From the NCBI RefSeq assembly GCF_900108045.1, contig NZ_FNUK01000012.1:1-55079 (forward strand): a DNA stretch of 55,079 nucleotides, in the 5' to 3' direction. This DNA comes from Caloramator fervidus. GTDB taxonomy: Bacteria; Bacillota; Clostridia; Clostridiales; Caloramatoraceae. Shown piece by piece: positions 41,907-51,715 of the stretch. Under the pieces are notes generated by a model. It saw nothing but the letters and a program-made list of their open reading frames with translations, was not told the origin of the DNA and did not search any database. The translations under genes and the position numbers were made by a program. Every line of letters starts with the position of its first letter. Within the stretch, counting starts at the first letter, position 1.

Positions 41907-42716
41907 ATGGAAAAGGAAAGGCTTGATGTTCTTTTAGTTCAAAAAGGATTTTTTGAAACTCGTGAAAAGGCAAGAAAAAATATAATGGCAGGGTTAGTTT
42001 TTGTAAATGGTGTAAGAATTGATAAAGCAGGTGAAAAAATTGATGTTAATGCTCATATAGAAGTAAAGGGAAATGCAATTCCATATGTAAGCCGTGGAGG
42101 GCTTAAGCTTGAAAAAGCTATCTTATCTTTTAAAATAGATTTAAAAGATAAGATAGCAATTGATGTTGGAGCTTCTACTGGTGGGTTTACTGATTGTATG
42201 TTAAAAAATGGAGCTAGAAAGGTTTATGCTATTGATGTTGGATATGGTCAATTAGCGTGGGAACTTAGGAACGATCCTAGAGTTGTAGTGATGGAAAGGA
42301 CAAATATTAGATTTGTTAAGAGGGATGATATAGGAGAACTTGCTGATTTTTCATCAATAGATGTTTCTTTTATATCATTAAAATTAGTTCTTCCTGTTGT
42401 AAAGGAATTGTTAAAGGAAGATGGAGAAATAGTTGCACTTATAAAACCTCAGTTTGAAGCAGGAAGAGAAAAAGTTGGGAAAAAAGGTGTTGTTAAAGAC
42501 CCAAAAGTTCATGAGGAAGTTATTAAACAGATTGCCCATTTTTCATTAGAAAAGGGATTTACAATAAAGGGATTGGATTTTTCACCAATTAAAGGACCTG
42601 AAGGGAATATTGAATACCTTATTTATCTTTCAAAAAAACAAGATGAGGCTAAAATAAATGATTTAGATGATTTAATAGTAAAAACGGTTGAACAAGCTCA
42701 TAAAAATTTAAGTTGA
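41907..42716 (+). CDS. tlyA: TlyA family rRNA 2'-O-methyltransferase/hemolysin-like
   Basis: 269 residues from ATG 41907 with GGTTAGGTG before it. An N-terminal S4 RNA-binding domain (RLDVLLVQKGFFETREKARKNI) is followed by a FtsJ-like methyltransferase domain (AIDVGASTGGFTDCML, SFISLKLVLP, LIKPQFEAGREKVGKKGVVKD). In actinobacteria TlyA methylates 16S/23S rRNA cytidines; in Firmicutes (YqxC) the target is less clear. Its stop shares bases with the upstream start candidate of nadK. Confidence 0.95.
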   Translation: MEKERLDVLLVQKGFFETREKARKNIMAGLVFVNGVRIDKAGEKIDVNAHIEVKGNAIPYVSRGGLKLEKAILSFKIDLKDKIAIDVGASTGGFTDCMLKNGARKVYAIDVGYGQLAWELRNDPRVVVMERTNIRFVKRDDIGELADFSSIDVSFISLKLVLPVVKELLKEDGEIVALIKPQFEAGREKVGKKGVVKDPKVHEEVIKQIAHFSLEKGFTIKGLDFSPIKGPEGNIEYLIYLSKKQDEAKINDLDDLIVKTVEQAHKNLS

Positions 42717-42733
42717 TGAAAGATGTGAGAAAT

Positions 42734-43576
42734 ATGTATAACATAGGGGTTGTTGTAAATAAAACTAAAGATGTAAATTTAACCACCACCAAACGATTAA
42801 TTGAATTTCTTTTAAATAAAGGTTGCAATGTTTTTATTAATGAAGACTCTCTAGAAATAAAAGGAGTTTCTCAAGAAGATGTGTTTAAAAAGTCTGATTT
42901 TATTGTTGTTTTAGGTGGAGATGGAACTATTTTAAGAGTTGCAAGGATGCAGATACCTTACAACAAACCAATTTTAGGAATTAATTTTGGAAACTTAGGT
43001 TTTATTACAGAAGCAGAAAAAGATGGTATGTTTGATGCTATTGAAAAACTTTTATCAGGAAATTTTACAATTGAAAAAAGGATGATGTTAAAGGCGGATA
43101 TTTATAGAGATGAAAAAATAGAAAAAACTTTGTTTTGTCTAAATGACATATGTATAACCAAAGGAGCTATTTCAAGAATAATAAAATTAGATACGTTTAT
43201 TGGTTCTACTCATGTTGAAACATATAGAGGAGATGGACTTATTGTTTCAACTCCTACTGGTTCGACGGCTTATTCTCTTTCAGCAGGAGGTCCTATAGTT
43301 TATCCAGAGTTGGAGGTTATAATAGTAACACCTATTTGCCCACATAGCTTAAATTCAAGATCTATTGTGTTGGGAAGTCAACAAGAATTACAGGTAAGGG
43401 TTTTGGATGAAAATGAAGGAGTATTTTTGACTACTGATGGGCAGTTTGGATTAAAGCTTAGAGGGGGAGATAAAGTATTTATATCAAAGTCTGAGCATAT
43501 GGCTCAGTTTGTAAGGGTATACAATAGGAATTTTTTTGATGTATTACAAAAGAAATTAAAGGAATTTTCTACCTGA
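42734..43576 (+). CDS. nadK: NAD kinase
   Basis: 280 residues from ATG 42734; an ATG at 42716 overlapping the tlyA stop is an alternative and would add six residues. The diphosphate site [23 protein letters not shown] and the GD-loop [22 protein letters not shown] are intact. It converts NAD to NADP. Between tlyA and argR, as in other Firmicutes. Confidence 0.97.
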   Translation: MYNIGVVVNKTKDVNLTTTKRLIEFLLNKGCNVFINEDSLEIKGVSQEDVFKKSDFIVVLGGDGTILRVARMQIPYNKPILGINFGNLGFITEAEKDGMFDAIEKLLSGNFTIEKRMMLKADIYRDEKIEKTLFCLNDICITKGAISRIIKLDTFIGSTHVETYRGDGLIVSTPTGSTAYSLSAGGPIVYPELEVIIVTPICPHSLNSRSIVLGSQQELQVRVLDENEGVFLTTDGQFGLKLRGGDKVFISKSEHMAQFVRVYNRNFFDVLQKKLKEFST

Positions 43577-43590
43577 AAGGGGTTATTTTT

Positions 43591-44043
43591 ATGAAAATTA
43601 CTAGGCATTCAAAAATTTTAGAAATAATTACTCAAAAGGATATTGAGACTCAAGAGGAATTAGTAGATGAATTAAGAAAAGCTGGGTTTGATGTAACTCA
43701 AGCTACAGTTTCAAGGGATATAAAGGAGTTGAAACTTATTAAGGTACAAACAAAAGATGGACGATATAAGTATGCTCCTTTATCAAATGAAAACAATGTT
43801 GTTTATGATAGATTAGTTAATATATTTTCACAAACTGTTCTTAATATAGATTGTGTTGGAAATATGATAGTTATAAAAACTTTATCAGGTTCAGCTTCTG
43901 CAGCAGCAGAAGCTATAGATCATCTAAGATTTGATGGTTTGGTAGGAACAATAGCGGGGGATAACACAATCTTTGCTCTTGCAAGAAGTGAAGAAAAGGC
44001 TTTGGAGATAGTTGCAAAGATGAAGATGATGTTTAATGGATAA
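43591..44043 (+). CDS. argR: Arginine repressor ArgR/AhrC
   Basis: 150 residues. The winged-helix N-terminus has [34 protein letters not shown], the C-terminal hexamer/arginine domain has [12 protein letters not shown] and [15 protein letters not shown]. It represses arginine synthesis and activates catabolism when arginine is high. ATG 43591 follows AAAGGGG. No arginine genes are in the window; the link to recN is a conserved order. Confidence 0.97.
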   Translation: MKITRHSKILEIITQKDIETQEELVDELRKAGFDVTQATVSRDIKELKLIKVQTKDGRYKYAPLSNENNVVYDRLVNIFSQTVLNIDCVGNMIVIKTLSGSASAAAEAIDHLRFDGLVGTIAGDNTIFALARSEEKALEIVAKMKMMFNG

Positions 44044-44055
44044 GGAGGTAATTTG

Positions 44056-45759
44056 ATGCTCCTTGAGCTTAATATAAAAAATTTTGCTTTAATAGATGAG
44101 GTGGATTTGAAGTTTTCAAAAGGTTTAAATATTTTAACTGGGGAGACTGGAGCGGGTAAATCTATAATAATAGATAGCATAAATTTTTTATTAGGAGAAA
44201 AACAAAGTAAGGATATAATAAGACAGGGAAAGGATTTTGCTTATGTTGAAGGTGTTTTTGAATGTACTAATTTAAAATTAAAGGAAATTTTACAAGAAGC
44301 AGGGATTGATGTTGATGATGTTCTTATAATTTCAAGGGAAATAAATAGTAGTGGTAAAAGTTTATCTAGAGTAAACGGCAAAACCGTCACAGCAAGTTTT
44401 TTAAAAAAAATAGGAAAGTTTATTATAGATATTCATGGACAACATGAGCATCAATCTTTACTAGATGAAGATAATTATGTTCATATTCTTGATGCTTTTT
44501 GCAATTTTGAACTAGAGCCTATTAAGAGAGAATATAGGTATTATTTTGAAAAGCTAAATGAAATAGAGAAAAATATAGAAGATTTAAGGCGTGATGAGCA
44601 ATATAAATTACAAAAATTAGACATATTGTCATTTCAAATAGATGAAATAGAAAGGGCTAATTTAAAAATTGGAGAAGATGAAGAATTAACAAAAAGGAGA
44701 AATTTACTTGCTAATTCTGAAAAAATTTATTCAACTTTAGCTAATGTTTATGAAAGATTATACCAAAAAAGTGAAGGATATTCAGCTTTTGATGAAATAT
44801 CCTCAAGTTTAAGTCAACTAGAAAATATAGCAAGATTTGATGAAGAATTTGTTAAAATAAAAGAAGATTTAGAAGAAGTTTATTATAAACTTGAAGATGT
44901 TATAGAAAGAATAAGGGACTTTAAAGACAAAATAGAATACAATCCTGAAGAACTTAATATCATAGAAGAAAGATTAGATTTGATTAGTAAGTTAAAGAGA
45001 AAATATGGCAATAACATACAAGACATACTAAATTTTTATGACAAAATAAAAATTGAATATGAAAATATTCAAAGAAGTGAGGAAATATTAGAGGATCTTT
45101 TAAAGGAACATGAAAAATGTTTAGAAATTTTAAACGATTTAGCTGGTAAAATTACAAATATTAGAAGAGAAACGGCAAAAAAGCTGTCAGAAAAAATAGA
45201 ATATGAACTTAGGTATTTAGGGTTAGAAAAGGCAAGGTTTTATGTTGAAGTTTTAGAACTAGATAAATTTTTTGTAAATGGTAAAAATGCTGTAAATTTT
45301 TTGTTTTGCGCAAACCCAGGAGAACAGCTTAAAAAGCTTAATAAGGTAGCTTCTGGTGGAGAAATTTCAAGAATTATGTTAGCTATAAAATCCGTTATAG
45401 CTAAAGTAGATGAAATACCTACACTTATTTTTGATGAAATAGATACTGGAATTAGTGGAAGAGCAGCGCAAGCAGTGGCAGAAAAAATGTGCTTAATTTC
45501 AAAGGATCATCAGATATTGTGCGTAACTCATTTACCTCAAATTGCTGTTATGGCGGATAATCATTTTATGATAAAAAAGATACTTGATGAAGATACAACC
45601 AAAACTATTGTTAAAAAACTAGACGATAAAGAAAGAATAAATGAAATTGCAAGAATGGTAGGTGGAGCAATTGTAACTGAATTAACTTTTAAGCATGCAA
45701 ATGAAATGATTAGTATAGCAAATCAATTAAAGTCTACTATTAAAGCCAATGGAAATTAA
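44056..45759 (+). CDS. recN: DNA repair protein RecN
   Basis: 567 residues from ATG 44056, 6 bases behind AAGGAGGT. SMC-like: N-terminal Walker A GETGAGKSIIID, long coiled coil from about 150 to 370, then GGEISRIMLAIKSV (signature) and Walker B LIFDEIDTGISGRAA with HLPQIAVMADNHFMI. RecN gathers broken DNA ends for repair. Last gene of the nusB-recN operon; its stop codon lies in the terminator stem. Confidence 0.98.
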   Translation: MLLELNIKNFALIDEVDLKFSKGLNILTGETGAGKSIIIDSINFLLGEKQSKDIIRQGKDFAYVEGVFECTNLKLKEILQEAGIDVDDVLIISREINSSGKSLSRVNGKTVTASFLKKIGKFIIDIHGQHEHQSLLDEDNYVHILDAFCNFELEPIKREYRYYFEKLNEIEKNIEDLRRDEQYKLQKLDILSFQIDEIERANLKIGEDEELTKRRNLLANSEKIYSTLANVYERLYQKSEGYSAFDEISSSLSQLENIARFDEEFVKIKEDLEEVYYKLEDVIERIRDFKDKIEYNPEELNIIEERLDLISKLKRKYGNNIQDILNFYDKIKIEYENIQRSEEILEDLLKEHEKCLEILNDLAGKITNIRRETAKKLSEKIEYELRYLGLEKARFYVEVLELDKFFVNGKNAVNFLFCANPGEQLKKLNKVASGGEISRIMLAIKSVIAKVDEIPTLIFDEIDTGISGRAAQAVAEKMCLISKDHQILCVTHLPQIAVMADNHFMIKKILDEDTTKTIVKKLDDKERINEIARMVGGAIVTELTFKHANEMISIANQLKSTIKANGN

Positions 45760-45782
45760 TATAATTTTCCATTGGCTTTTTG
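45744..45782 (+). terminator. Terminator of the nusB-recN operon
   Basis: AGCCAATGGAAA (45744-45755) pairs with TTTCCATTGGCT (45766-45777) around a 10-nt loop, followed by TTTTTG. The recN stop codon is in the loop. Confidence 0.88.
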
Positions 45783-45924
45783 TTTTTATGGAATAATTAT
45801 TAGTTTAAATACATTATTGGCCATTAGCGAAGTTTTATTCTAGTATATATGGACATTAAACAGGTTAATTTAGATATAGAGAAAGGAAGGTGACTGGTAT
45901 AAAAAGGAATAGGGAGTGATTACC

Positions 45925-47136
45925 TTGAAGTGGAAATTTAAAAGGAAAGCCGTAAATTATATATATATATCTGTTTTTTTATTTTTAACTACTTTAAGTC
46001 AAATTTTGTTTTTGCCTTCAAATATAAATGCGAATGAAAAAGATATAAATACAAGCTCATTTATAAGAAATTTTGTTAAAAATGAATTTTTATATAAAGT
46101 TGAAAAGAAAATAGAAAGCCAAAAAGTAGATTTAAATATAAAGCTCCTTGGGCTTATACCTGTAAAAAAGATGACGGTAAATGTAGTGCCTGAAATAAAA
46201 TTAATTCCGGGAGGGAAGCCTATAGGAGTAAAAATTCAAAGTGATGGGCTTATAGTGGTTGGGTTTTCAGATATTGAGGTAGATGAAGGATATAAACAAA
46301 GCCCTGCTGCAATTGGTGGAGTAGAGATAGGAGATATAATTTTAGAGGCACAAGATAAAAAGTTAGAGAACGTTTATGATATGCTTGATATAGTAAAAAG
46401 TTCTAATGGAAAGGAAATAAAAATAAAATTAAAAAGGAAAGAAAACATAAAAGTTATATATTTAAAACCTATTAAAAATAAAAATAATGAATACAAAATA
46501 GGTCTTTGGATTAGAGATTCAACATCAGGAATTGGAACTTTAACTTATTATGATCCTAAAAATAATAATTTCGGAGCACTGGGACATCCTATAAACGATG
46601 TGGATACAGGAATCCTTTTTCCTATAAGATCAGGAAAAATATTTGATGCTAGCATAGTAGGTATAGAACAAGGTCAAAGAGGAAGACCGGGTGAACTTAA
46701 AGGTATATTTTTAAACGATAGCGCTATTGGAGAAATAGAAAAAAATACTTTATGTGGTATTTACGGAAAATTGTTAAAAGTTTATAATAATGATATATAT
46801 AAAAAGCCTATACCTATAGCTTATCAATATGAAGTAAAGGAAGGTCCAGCTAAAATATTGACAACGGTAGATGGAACTAATGTAAAAGAATATGATATTG
46901 TTATAGAAAAAGTAATTCAACAAACAAAACCAAGTTCTAAAAGTATGATAATAAGGATAACAGATAAAGAGCTTTTAAAAAAAGCTGGTGGAATAGTTCA
47001 GGGAATGAGTGGAAGTCCTATCATTCAAAATGGGAAAATAGTAGGTGCTGTAACTCATGTATTTGTTAATAAACCCGATATGGGATATGGTATTTATATT
47101 GAATGGATGTTAAAACAACAAGGGTATGATATGTAA
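45925..47136 (+). CDS. spoIVB: SpoIVB serine peptidase (S55)
   Basis: 403 residues from TTG 45925, about 6 bases after AGGGAGTGA (GTG 45916 is also possible). A membrane anchor (YIYISVFLFLTTLSQILFL) precedes a PDZ domain (GVKIQSDGLIVVGFSDIEV...PAAIGGVEIGDIIL) and the S55 peptidase domain with the catalytic His in GALGHPIND and Ser in GMSGSPIIQNG. SpoIVB is made in the forespore, crosses the membrane and triggers SpoIVFB to process pro-sigma-K, encoded here at 15338. It precedes spo0A in most spore-formers. Confidence 0.96.
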   Translation: MKWKFKRKAVNYIYISVFLFLTTLSQILFLPSNINANEKDINTSSFIRNFVKNEFLYKVEKKIESQKVDLNIKLLGLIPVKKMTVNVVPEIKLIPGGKPIGVKIQSDGLIVVGFSDIEVDEGYKQSPAAIGGVEIGDIILEAQDKKLENVYDMLDIVKSSNGKEIKIKLKRKENIKVIYLKPIKNKNNEYKIGLWIRDSTSGIGTLTYYDPKNNNFGALGHPINDVDTGILFPIRSGKIFDASIVGIEQGQRGRPGELKGIFLNDSAIGEIEKNTLCGIYGKLLKVYNNDIYKKPIPIAYQYEVKEGPAKILTTVDGTNVKEYDIVIEKVIQQTKPSSKSMIIRITDKELLKKAGGIVQGMSGSPIIQNGKIVGAVTHVFVNKPDMGYGIYIEWMLKQQGYDM

Positions 47137-47196
47137 TACCCAATTTTTCTTTAATTTTACGTTATTTTAATTTTAAAAAAATTTGTTTTTATTAGA

Positions 47197-47222
47197 AGGA
47201 ATTTTAAGCTACTTTGTCGAAT
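47197..47222 (+). promoter_or_regulatory. Sigma-H-like promoter of spo0A overlapped by a 0A box
   Basis: AGGAATT (47197-47203) and GTCGAAT (47216-47222) fit the sigma-H pattern (AGGAwww, 12 bp, RnnGAAT). The 0A box TTGTCGAA (47214-47221) lies on the -10, matching TGTCGAA exactly. Phosphorylated Spo0A would therefore act on its own gene. Confidence 0.7.
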
Positions 47223-47263
47223 AATATTATTGTTAGATAATGGAAAAATGAGGGGGTAATTTA

Positions 47264-48070
47264 ATGGAGGATAAAAAAATAAGAATAGTAATTGCTGACG
47301 ATAACAAAGAATTCACATCAATTCTTAGCGAATATTTAAAAACACAAGAAGATTTTGAAGTTGTTGGTATTGCAAAAGATGGTATAGAGGCAATAAAACT
47401 TGTTACAGCCAATAAACCGGATGTTCTGGTTCTTGATATAATAATGCCTCACTTAGATGGGCTGGGGGTTTTAGAAAAATTAAATTCTATGGATGATATC
47501 ACAATGCCCAAAATAATAATTTTGTCTGCTGTTGGACAAGACAAGATAACTCAAAGGGCTATAAACTTAGGAGCAGAATATTATGTTGTAAAGCCTTTTG
47601 ACATGGATATATTTAGTAAAAGAATTAGACAGCTTTTTGCATCAACAAATAATTTACCTGAAGTAAGAAGAACATCTGTTAACATACCTGAATCATTGCG
47701 TAGTATTAACAGTTCAAATTCTCTTGAAGCAGAAATTACAAATATTATTCACGAAATAGGAGTTCCTGCTCATATAAAAGGATATCTATATTTAAGGGAA
47801 GCTATACAAATGGTTGTTAATGACATAGAACTTTTAAGTGCTGTTACTAAGGAATTATACCCCTCAATAGCTAAAAAGTATAATACTACTGCAAGCAGAG
47901 TAGAAAGAGCAATAAGGCATGCAATTGAGGTTGCATGGTCAAGAGGAAAAGTTGAAACTATAAATAAGATTTTTGGATATACTATTCATAACGATAAAGG
48001 TAAACCTACAAACTCTGAATTTATAGCTATGATTGCTGATAAACTTAGATTAAAACAAAAATTAGGTTAA
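47264..48070 (+). CDS. spo0A: Stage 0 sporulation response regulator Spo0A
   Basis: 268 residues from ATG 47264. The receiver has the acidic pair ADDNKEF (Asp12/13), the phosphorylated Asp58 in [12 protein letters not shown], and the conserved Lys in VVKPFD. The C-terminal effector domain reads [27 protein letters not shown]...[28 protein letters not shown], the DNA-reading helix of Spo0A. It is the master switch for sporulation. Clostridia lack the full Bacillus phosphorelay, so kinases probably phosphorylate it directly. Confidence 0.98.
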   Translation: MEDKKIRIVIADDNKEFTSILSEYLKTQEDFEVVGIAKDGIEAIKLVTANKPDVLVLDIIMPHLDGLGVLEKLNSMDDITMPKIIILSAVGQDKITQRAINLGAEYYVVKPFDMDIFSKRIRQLFASTNNLPEVRRTSVNIPESLRSINSSNSLEAEITNIIHEIGVPAHIKGYLYLREAIQMVVNDIELLSAVTKELYPSIAKKYNTTASRVERAIRHAIEVAWSRGKVETINKIFGYTIHNDKGKPTNSEFIAMIADKLRLKQKLG

Positions 48071-48076
48071 TGATTG

Positions 48077-48105
48077 GGCTATTCCCTAGGGAATGGCCTA
48101 AATAA
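48077..48105 (+). terminator. Probable hairpin terminator after spo0A
   Basis: GGCTATTCC (48077-48085) pairs with GGAATGGCC (48090-48098), with one G-T pair and a CTAG loop. The downstream TAAATAATTTT is only partly T-rich, so strength is uncertain. Confidence 0.5.
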
Positions 48106-48123
48106 TTTTGAGAGGTGAAGTTA

Positions 48124-48654
48124 ATGAATTTATATGAAAAGACTATTTCATCAGAGCAAAAATATAATGGTAAAATAATTAAAGTAAGGCAGGATTTTGT
48201 TTTATTGCCGAATGGAAAACAAACTACTCGAGAAGTTGTAGAACATAACGGAGGAGTTGGAATAGTTGCAGTTACGAATGAAAAAAACATTATTTTAATT
48301 AGGCAATTTAGAAAACCAGCGGAGGAGGTTTTAATTGAAATTCCTGCGGGGAAATTAGAAAAAGGAGAAGAGCCTGAAAAGTGTGCAGCTCGAGAACTTG
48401 AAGAGGAAACTGGGAAAGTCCCCAAATCCTTAAAGCTTTTAACAAAGTTTTATCCATCTCCAGGATATTCATCGGAGGTTTTATACATTTATTATTCTGA
48501 TGATTTACAAGATGGTAAAGTAAATCTTGATGAGGGTGAGAATGTAGAGGTTTTTGAGGTTTCAATAGATAAAGCTTTAGAAATGATTAAAGAAGGAGAA
48601 ATAAAGGATGCTAAAACCATAATTGGCATTCTTTTAGCTAAAAATTATATTTAA
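48124..48654 (+). CDS. Nudix hydrolase, ADP-ribose pyrophosphatase type
   Basis: 176 residues from ATG 48124, behind AGAGGTGA. The Nudix box GKLEKGEEPEKCAARELEEETGK fits G-x5-E-x7-REUxEExGU. The preceding RQFRKPAEEVLIEIPAG and the later FYPSPGYSSEVLYIYYSDDL are typical of the ADP-ribose pyrophosphatase (NudF) group. It splits ADP-ribose to AMP and ribose-5-phosphate. Ribose-5-phosphate then meets DeoB's product pool downstream. Confidence 0.93.
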   Translation: MNLYEKTISSEQKYNGKIIKVRQDFVLLPNGKQTTREVVEHNGGVGIVAVTNEKNIILIRQFRKPAEEVLIEIPAGKLEKGEEPEKCAARELEEETGKVPKSLKLLTKFYPSPGYSSEVLYIYYSDDLQDGKVNLDEGENVEVFEVSIDKALEMIKEGEIKDAKTIIGILLAKNYI

Positions 48655-48743
48655 TCATTTTATCCCTTTGTTTTTCATATAAATGTAGTAAAAAGATTAT
48701 AAACAAAGGGGGTATAATTACGAACAGAAGGATAAATTATAAA

Positions 48744-49349
48744 ATGCATTTTAATTTAAAGGAAAATTTATTTATTTACTTTATAATAACTTTAATTTTT
48801 TCCGTTGGGATAGCTTTAGGAGCTTTGAATGTTAAAGGAATGACTTATAGCGATAAACAAAATCTTTTTATCTATTTAAATAATTTTTTTCAAGTGGTAA
48901 ACAATGAAAAAATAAATAGTTTTTCCATTTTTATAAGAATTTTAAAAAATAACTTATTAATGATAATACTTATTTGGATTTTGAGTTTTACATATTTTGG
49001 ATTTTTATTTTCTATATTAATTTTATTATATAAGGGGTTTTCTTTAGGTTTTACTATAGCTTTTATTTTGCAAAGTTTTGGATTAAAGGGATTTTTATTT
49101 ATAATATTATCGTTATTACCTCAAAATCTGTTTTATATTCCTGCATTTTTGTTTATATGTTCTATAAGCTTTATTTATAGTTTAAGTTTGTTTAAAAAAC
49201 CTAAAAATTTAACAGTTAATGGTAATTTTTTAAACTTTTCTTTTAATATGCTATTTTTATTGTTATTTGTATTTTTAGGTAATGTTGTAGAATCTTTTAT
49301 TTCACCTTATATTATTAAATTGTTATCTACATATTTAGCAATTCAATAA
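48744..49349 (+). CDS. spoIIM: Stage II sporulation protein M
   Basis: 201 residues from ATG 48744 with AAGGATA upstream. Membrane segments near 10-30, 70-100, 105-130, 132-150 and 165-185. ILLYKGFSLGFTIAFILQSFG and ILSLLPQNLFYIPAFLFIC are the conserved SpoIIM phrases. With SpoIID and SpoIIP it removes septal peptidoglycan during engulfment. Its place before xerD and deoB is the standard order. Confidence 0.95.
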   Translation: MHFNLKENLFIYFIITLIFSVGIALGALNVKGMTYSDKQNLFIYLNNFFQVVNNEKINSFSIFIRILKNNLLMIILIWILSFTYFGFLFSILILLYKGFSLGFTIAFILQSFGLKGFLFIILSLLPQNLFYIPAFLFICSISFIYSLSLFKKPKNLTVNGNFLNFSFNMLFLLLFVFLGNVVESFISPYIIKLLSTYLAIQ

Positions 49350-49359
49350 AGGTGTTGGT

Positions 49360-49560
49360 ATGAATAAAAAGATTAGATTATTTATAAAGATTTTTATTGT
49401 AATATTAGTTTTAGGCTTTTTAATACCTATGTTTATAAGGTTTTTTCTTTCAAAAAATTATAATAAAAATAAGGATGATGCAATTTTTGTTGTAAATTAT
49501 GGAATTGATGAGCAAAACTTTATGGATACAATAAAGAAAATATTAAATATTCCAAAATAA
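49360..49560 (+). CDS. Small single-pass membrane protein of unknown function
   Basis: 66 residues. One helix (IFIVILVLGFLIPMFIRFFL, about 11-30) then a hydrophilic tail KNYNKNKDDAIFVVNYGIDEQNF. It lies between spoIIM and xerD, the slot taken in Bacillus by the small protein YqzK (DUF4227), which has the same basic N-terminus plus one helix; homology is suggested by position only. The ATG follows AAAGGTGTTG. No function can be given. Confidence 0.75.
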   Translation: MNKKIRLFIKIFIVILVLGFLIPMFIRFFLSKNYNKNKDDAIFVVNYGIDEQNFMDTIKKILNIPK

Positions 49561-49578
49561 CTAAAGGGGAATATTACA

Positions 49579-50454
49579 ATGGAGGAAATATTAAACCAGT
49601 TTGAAGTTTTTTTAAAAAATAAAAAATTGAGGGAAAATACTTTAGAGTGTTATAAAAGGGATATAAAAAGTTTTTTAACATATTTAAGATATAACGGGTT
49701 AGATTATAAAAACGTAAAAAAGACGAATATAATAGGTTATCTTTTAAATTTACAAAAAGAAGGTAGAGCAATATCTTCCATTTCACGTAGTTTGGCTTCA
49801 ATAAGAGCTTTTTATAAAATGTTATATAAAAATAGATTAGTTGAATTTGATCCTACCTTCGAGCTTGAAACTCCAAAAGTTGAAAAAAAAATTCCTAGTA
49901 TATTATCAATAGAGGAAATCGAAAAGCTTTTATCTATTCCAAAAGAAGATGATTTTAAAGGAGCAAGGGATAAAGCAATGCTAGAAGTTTTATACGCTAC
50001 AGGAATAAAGGTTTCTGAACTTGTAAATCTTAATTTAGAAGATGTAAATTTAAAGTTAGGATATTTATATTGTAAAAGCTACAAGGAAAGAATTATACCT
50101 TTAGGAAAAGTAGCTATTGAGGCTTTGCAAGTTTATATTTTTAATTTTAGAAATAAATTGATTGGTGATAAAAATGAAAAAGCTTTATTTGTCAATTTAC
50201 ATGGTGAAAGAATGACAAGGCAAGGCTTTTGGAAGATTATAAAACATTATGCTAAGTTAGCAGGAATAAATAAAGAAATAACTCCTAATATAATAAGGCA
50301 TTCCTTTGCAGCTCACTTGATTGAAAATGGTGCTGATTTAAAATCTCTTAAAGAGCTTCTTGGACATTCAGATATTTCAACGACTCAAGTATATGCTGAA
50401 ATTTCAAAAAATAGAATAGGAGAGATATATAAAAAATCACATCCAAGGGCATAA
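49579..50454 (+). CDS. xerD: XerD-like tyrosine recombinase with two altered catalytic residues
   Basis: 291 residues. N-terminal SAM-like core-binding domain (RENTLECYKRDIKSFLTYL) and a C-terminal catalytic domain. The nucleophile is Tyr272 (TTQVYAEI), His263 (LLGHSDIS) and Arg240 (NIIRHSF) are present. The usual Arg of ATGxRVSEL is Lys144 (ATGIKVSEL), and the His of the P-H-x-x-R motif is Asn237 (TPNIIRH). Each differs from the standard codon by one base. XerD joins XerC at dif to resolve chromosome dimers. Position before deoB matches ripX/xerD. Whether activity survives is uncertain. Confidence 0.9.
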   Translation: MEEILNQFEVFLKNKKLRENTLECYKRDIKSFLTYLRYNGLDYKNVKKTNIIGYLLNLQKEGRAISSISRSLASIRAFYKMLYKNRLVEFDPTFELETPKVEKKIPSILSIEEIEKLLSIPKEDDFKGARDKAMLEVLYATGIKVSELVNLNLEDVNLKLGYLYCKSYKERIIPLGKVAIEALQVYIFNFRNKLIGDKNEKALFVNLHGERMTRQGFWKIIKHYAKLAGINKEITPNIIRHSFAAHLIENGADLKSLKELLGHSDISTTQVYAEISKNRIGEIYKKSHPRA

Positions 50455-50470
50455 AGCCCTTTTTATTTTT
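50445..50470 (+). terminator. Terminator of xerD
   Basis: AAGGGC (50445-50450) pairs with GCCCTT (50456-50461), with the stop codon in the loop, followed by TTTATTTTTTT. Confidence 0.72.
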
Positions 50471-50479
50471 TTGAAAATA

Positions 50480-50488
50480 TGATATAAT
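50480..50488 (+). promoter_or_regulatory. Extended -10 element upstream of deoB
   Basis: TGATATAAT (TGn plus a consensus TATAAT, 50483-50488). No good -35 was seen. It lies 37 bp before the deoB start, so the salvage operon probably starts here. Confidence 0.55.
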
Positions 50489-50525
50489 GTTATTCCTGAA
50501 TATTTTAAAAAGGAGGAAATTTTTT

Positions 50526-51698
50526 ATGATTAACCGAGTTGTTTTGATAGTTATGGATAGCGTTGGTATAGGCGAATTACCAGATGCTCATTTATATAAT
50601 GATCAAGGAAGCGATACAATAGGTAATATTTCAAAGGTATTAGGAGGATTACACCTTCCCAACATGCAGAAATTAGGACTTGGAAATATAGACGGAATAA
50701 AGGGTATTGAGGCTGTAGAAGAACCTGAAGGATGTTTTGGAAGATCCCTTGAGATGTCTAAAGGAAAAGATACTACAACAGGACATTGGGAAATTGCAGG
50801 GCTAATACTTGATAAACCATTCCCTACATACCCTAATGGTTTTCCAAAAGAGCTTATAGAAGAATTTGAGAGAAGAATAGGGACAAAAGTCTTAGGAAAC
50901 AAGCCAGCTTCTGGAACTGCTATAATTCAAGAGCTAGGCGATGAGCATGTTAGAACTGGATATCCTATAGTTTATACATCAGCAGACAGTGTGTTCCAAA
51001 TCGCTGCTCACGAAGAAGTTATTCCTTTAGAAAAATTGTATGAAATGTGTAAAATAGCAAGGGAAATGTTAGTAGGAGATCATGCGGTAGGGAGAGTAAT
51101 AGCAAGACCATTTATAGGAACTTCAGGAAATTATAAAAGGACTGCTAATAGAAGGGATTTTGCATTAAAGCCTTTTAGAAAAACATTGCTAAATTATATT
51201 CAAGAAAGTGGAATGGATGTTTGTGCAGTTGGAAAGATAGAAGATATATATGATGGTTATGGAATAACTAAAGCTGTTCATACAAAAAATAATATGGATG
51301 GTGTGGATAAAACATTAGAATATATGAAAATGGACACCAAAGGCCTTATTTTTACAAACCTTGTTGATTTTGATATGGTTTATGGTCATAGAAATGATGT
51401 TGAAGGTTATGCTAAGGCTTTAATAGAGTTTGATAATAGAATACCTGAGATAATTGATAATTTAAAAGATGATGATGTTTTAATAATAACAGCTGATCAT
51501 GGATGTGATCCAACAACAGAAAGCACAGATCATTCAAGGGAATATATACCTATACTAATTTATGGTAAACAAATTAAAAAAGGTGTTAATTTAGGAACAA
51601 GAAAAACTTTTGCAGATATAGGAAAGACTATAGCAGAAATGTTAAATATTAAAGCTGATATATATGGAGAAAGCTTTGCAAAAGAAATATTAAAATAA
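50526..51698 (+). CDS. deoB: Phosphopentomutase
   Basis: 390 residues from ATG 50526, behind AAGGAGG. Alkaline-phosphatase-type metal motifs: [38 protein letters not shown] (the phosphorylated Thr), [14 protein letters not shown] and [21 protein letters not shown]. It converts (deoxy)ribose-1-phosphate to the 5-phosphate, linking the phosphorylases downstream to central metabolism. The nucleoside operon starts here. Confidence 0.98.
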   Translation: MINRVVLIVMDSVGIGELPDAHLYNDQGSDTIGNISKVLGGLHLPNMQKLGLGNIDGIKGIEAVEEPEGCFGRSLEMSKGKDTTTGHWEIAGLILDKPFPTYPNGFPKELIEEFERRIGTKVLGNKPASGTAIIQELGDEHVRTGYPIVYTSADSVFQIAAHEEVIPLEKLYEMCKIAREMLVGDHAVGRVIARPFIGTSGNYKRTANRRDFALKPFRKTLLNYIQESGMDVCAVGKIEDIYDGYGITKAVHTKNNMDGVDKTLEYMKMDTKGLIFTNLVDFDMVYGHRNDVEGYAKALIEFDNRIPEIIDNLKDDDVLIITADHGCDPTTESTDHSREYIPILIYGKQIKKGVNLGTRKTFADIGKTIAEMLNIKADIYGESFAKEILK

Positions 51699-51715
51699 AA
51701 TAAAGGGGTGATAAT

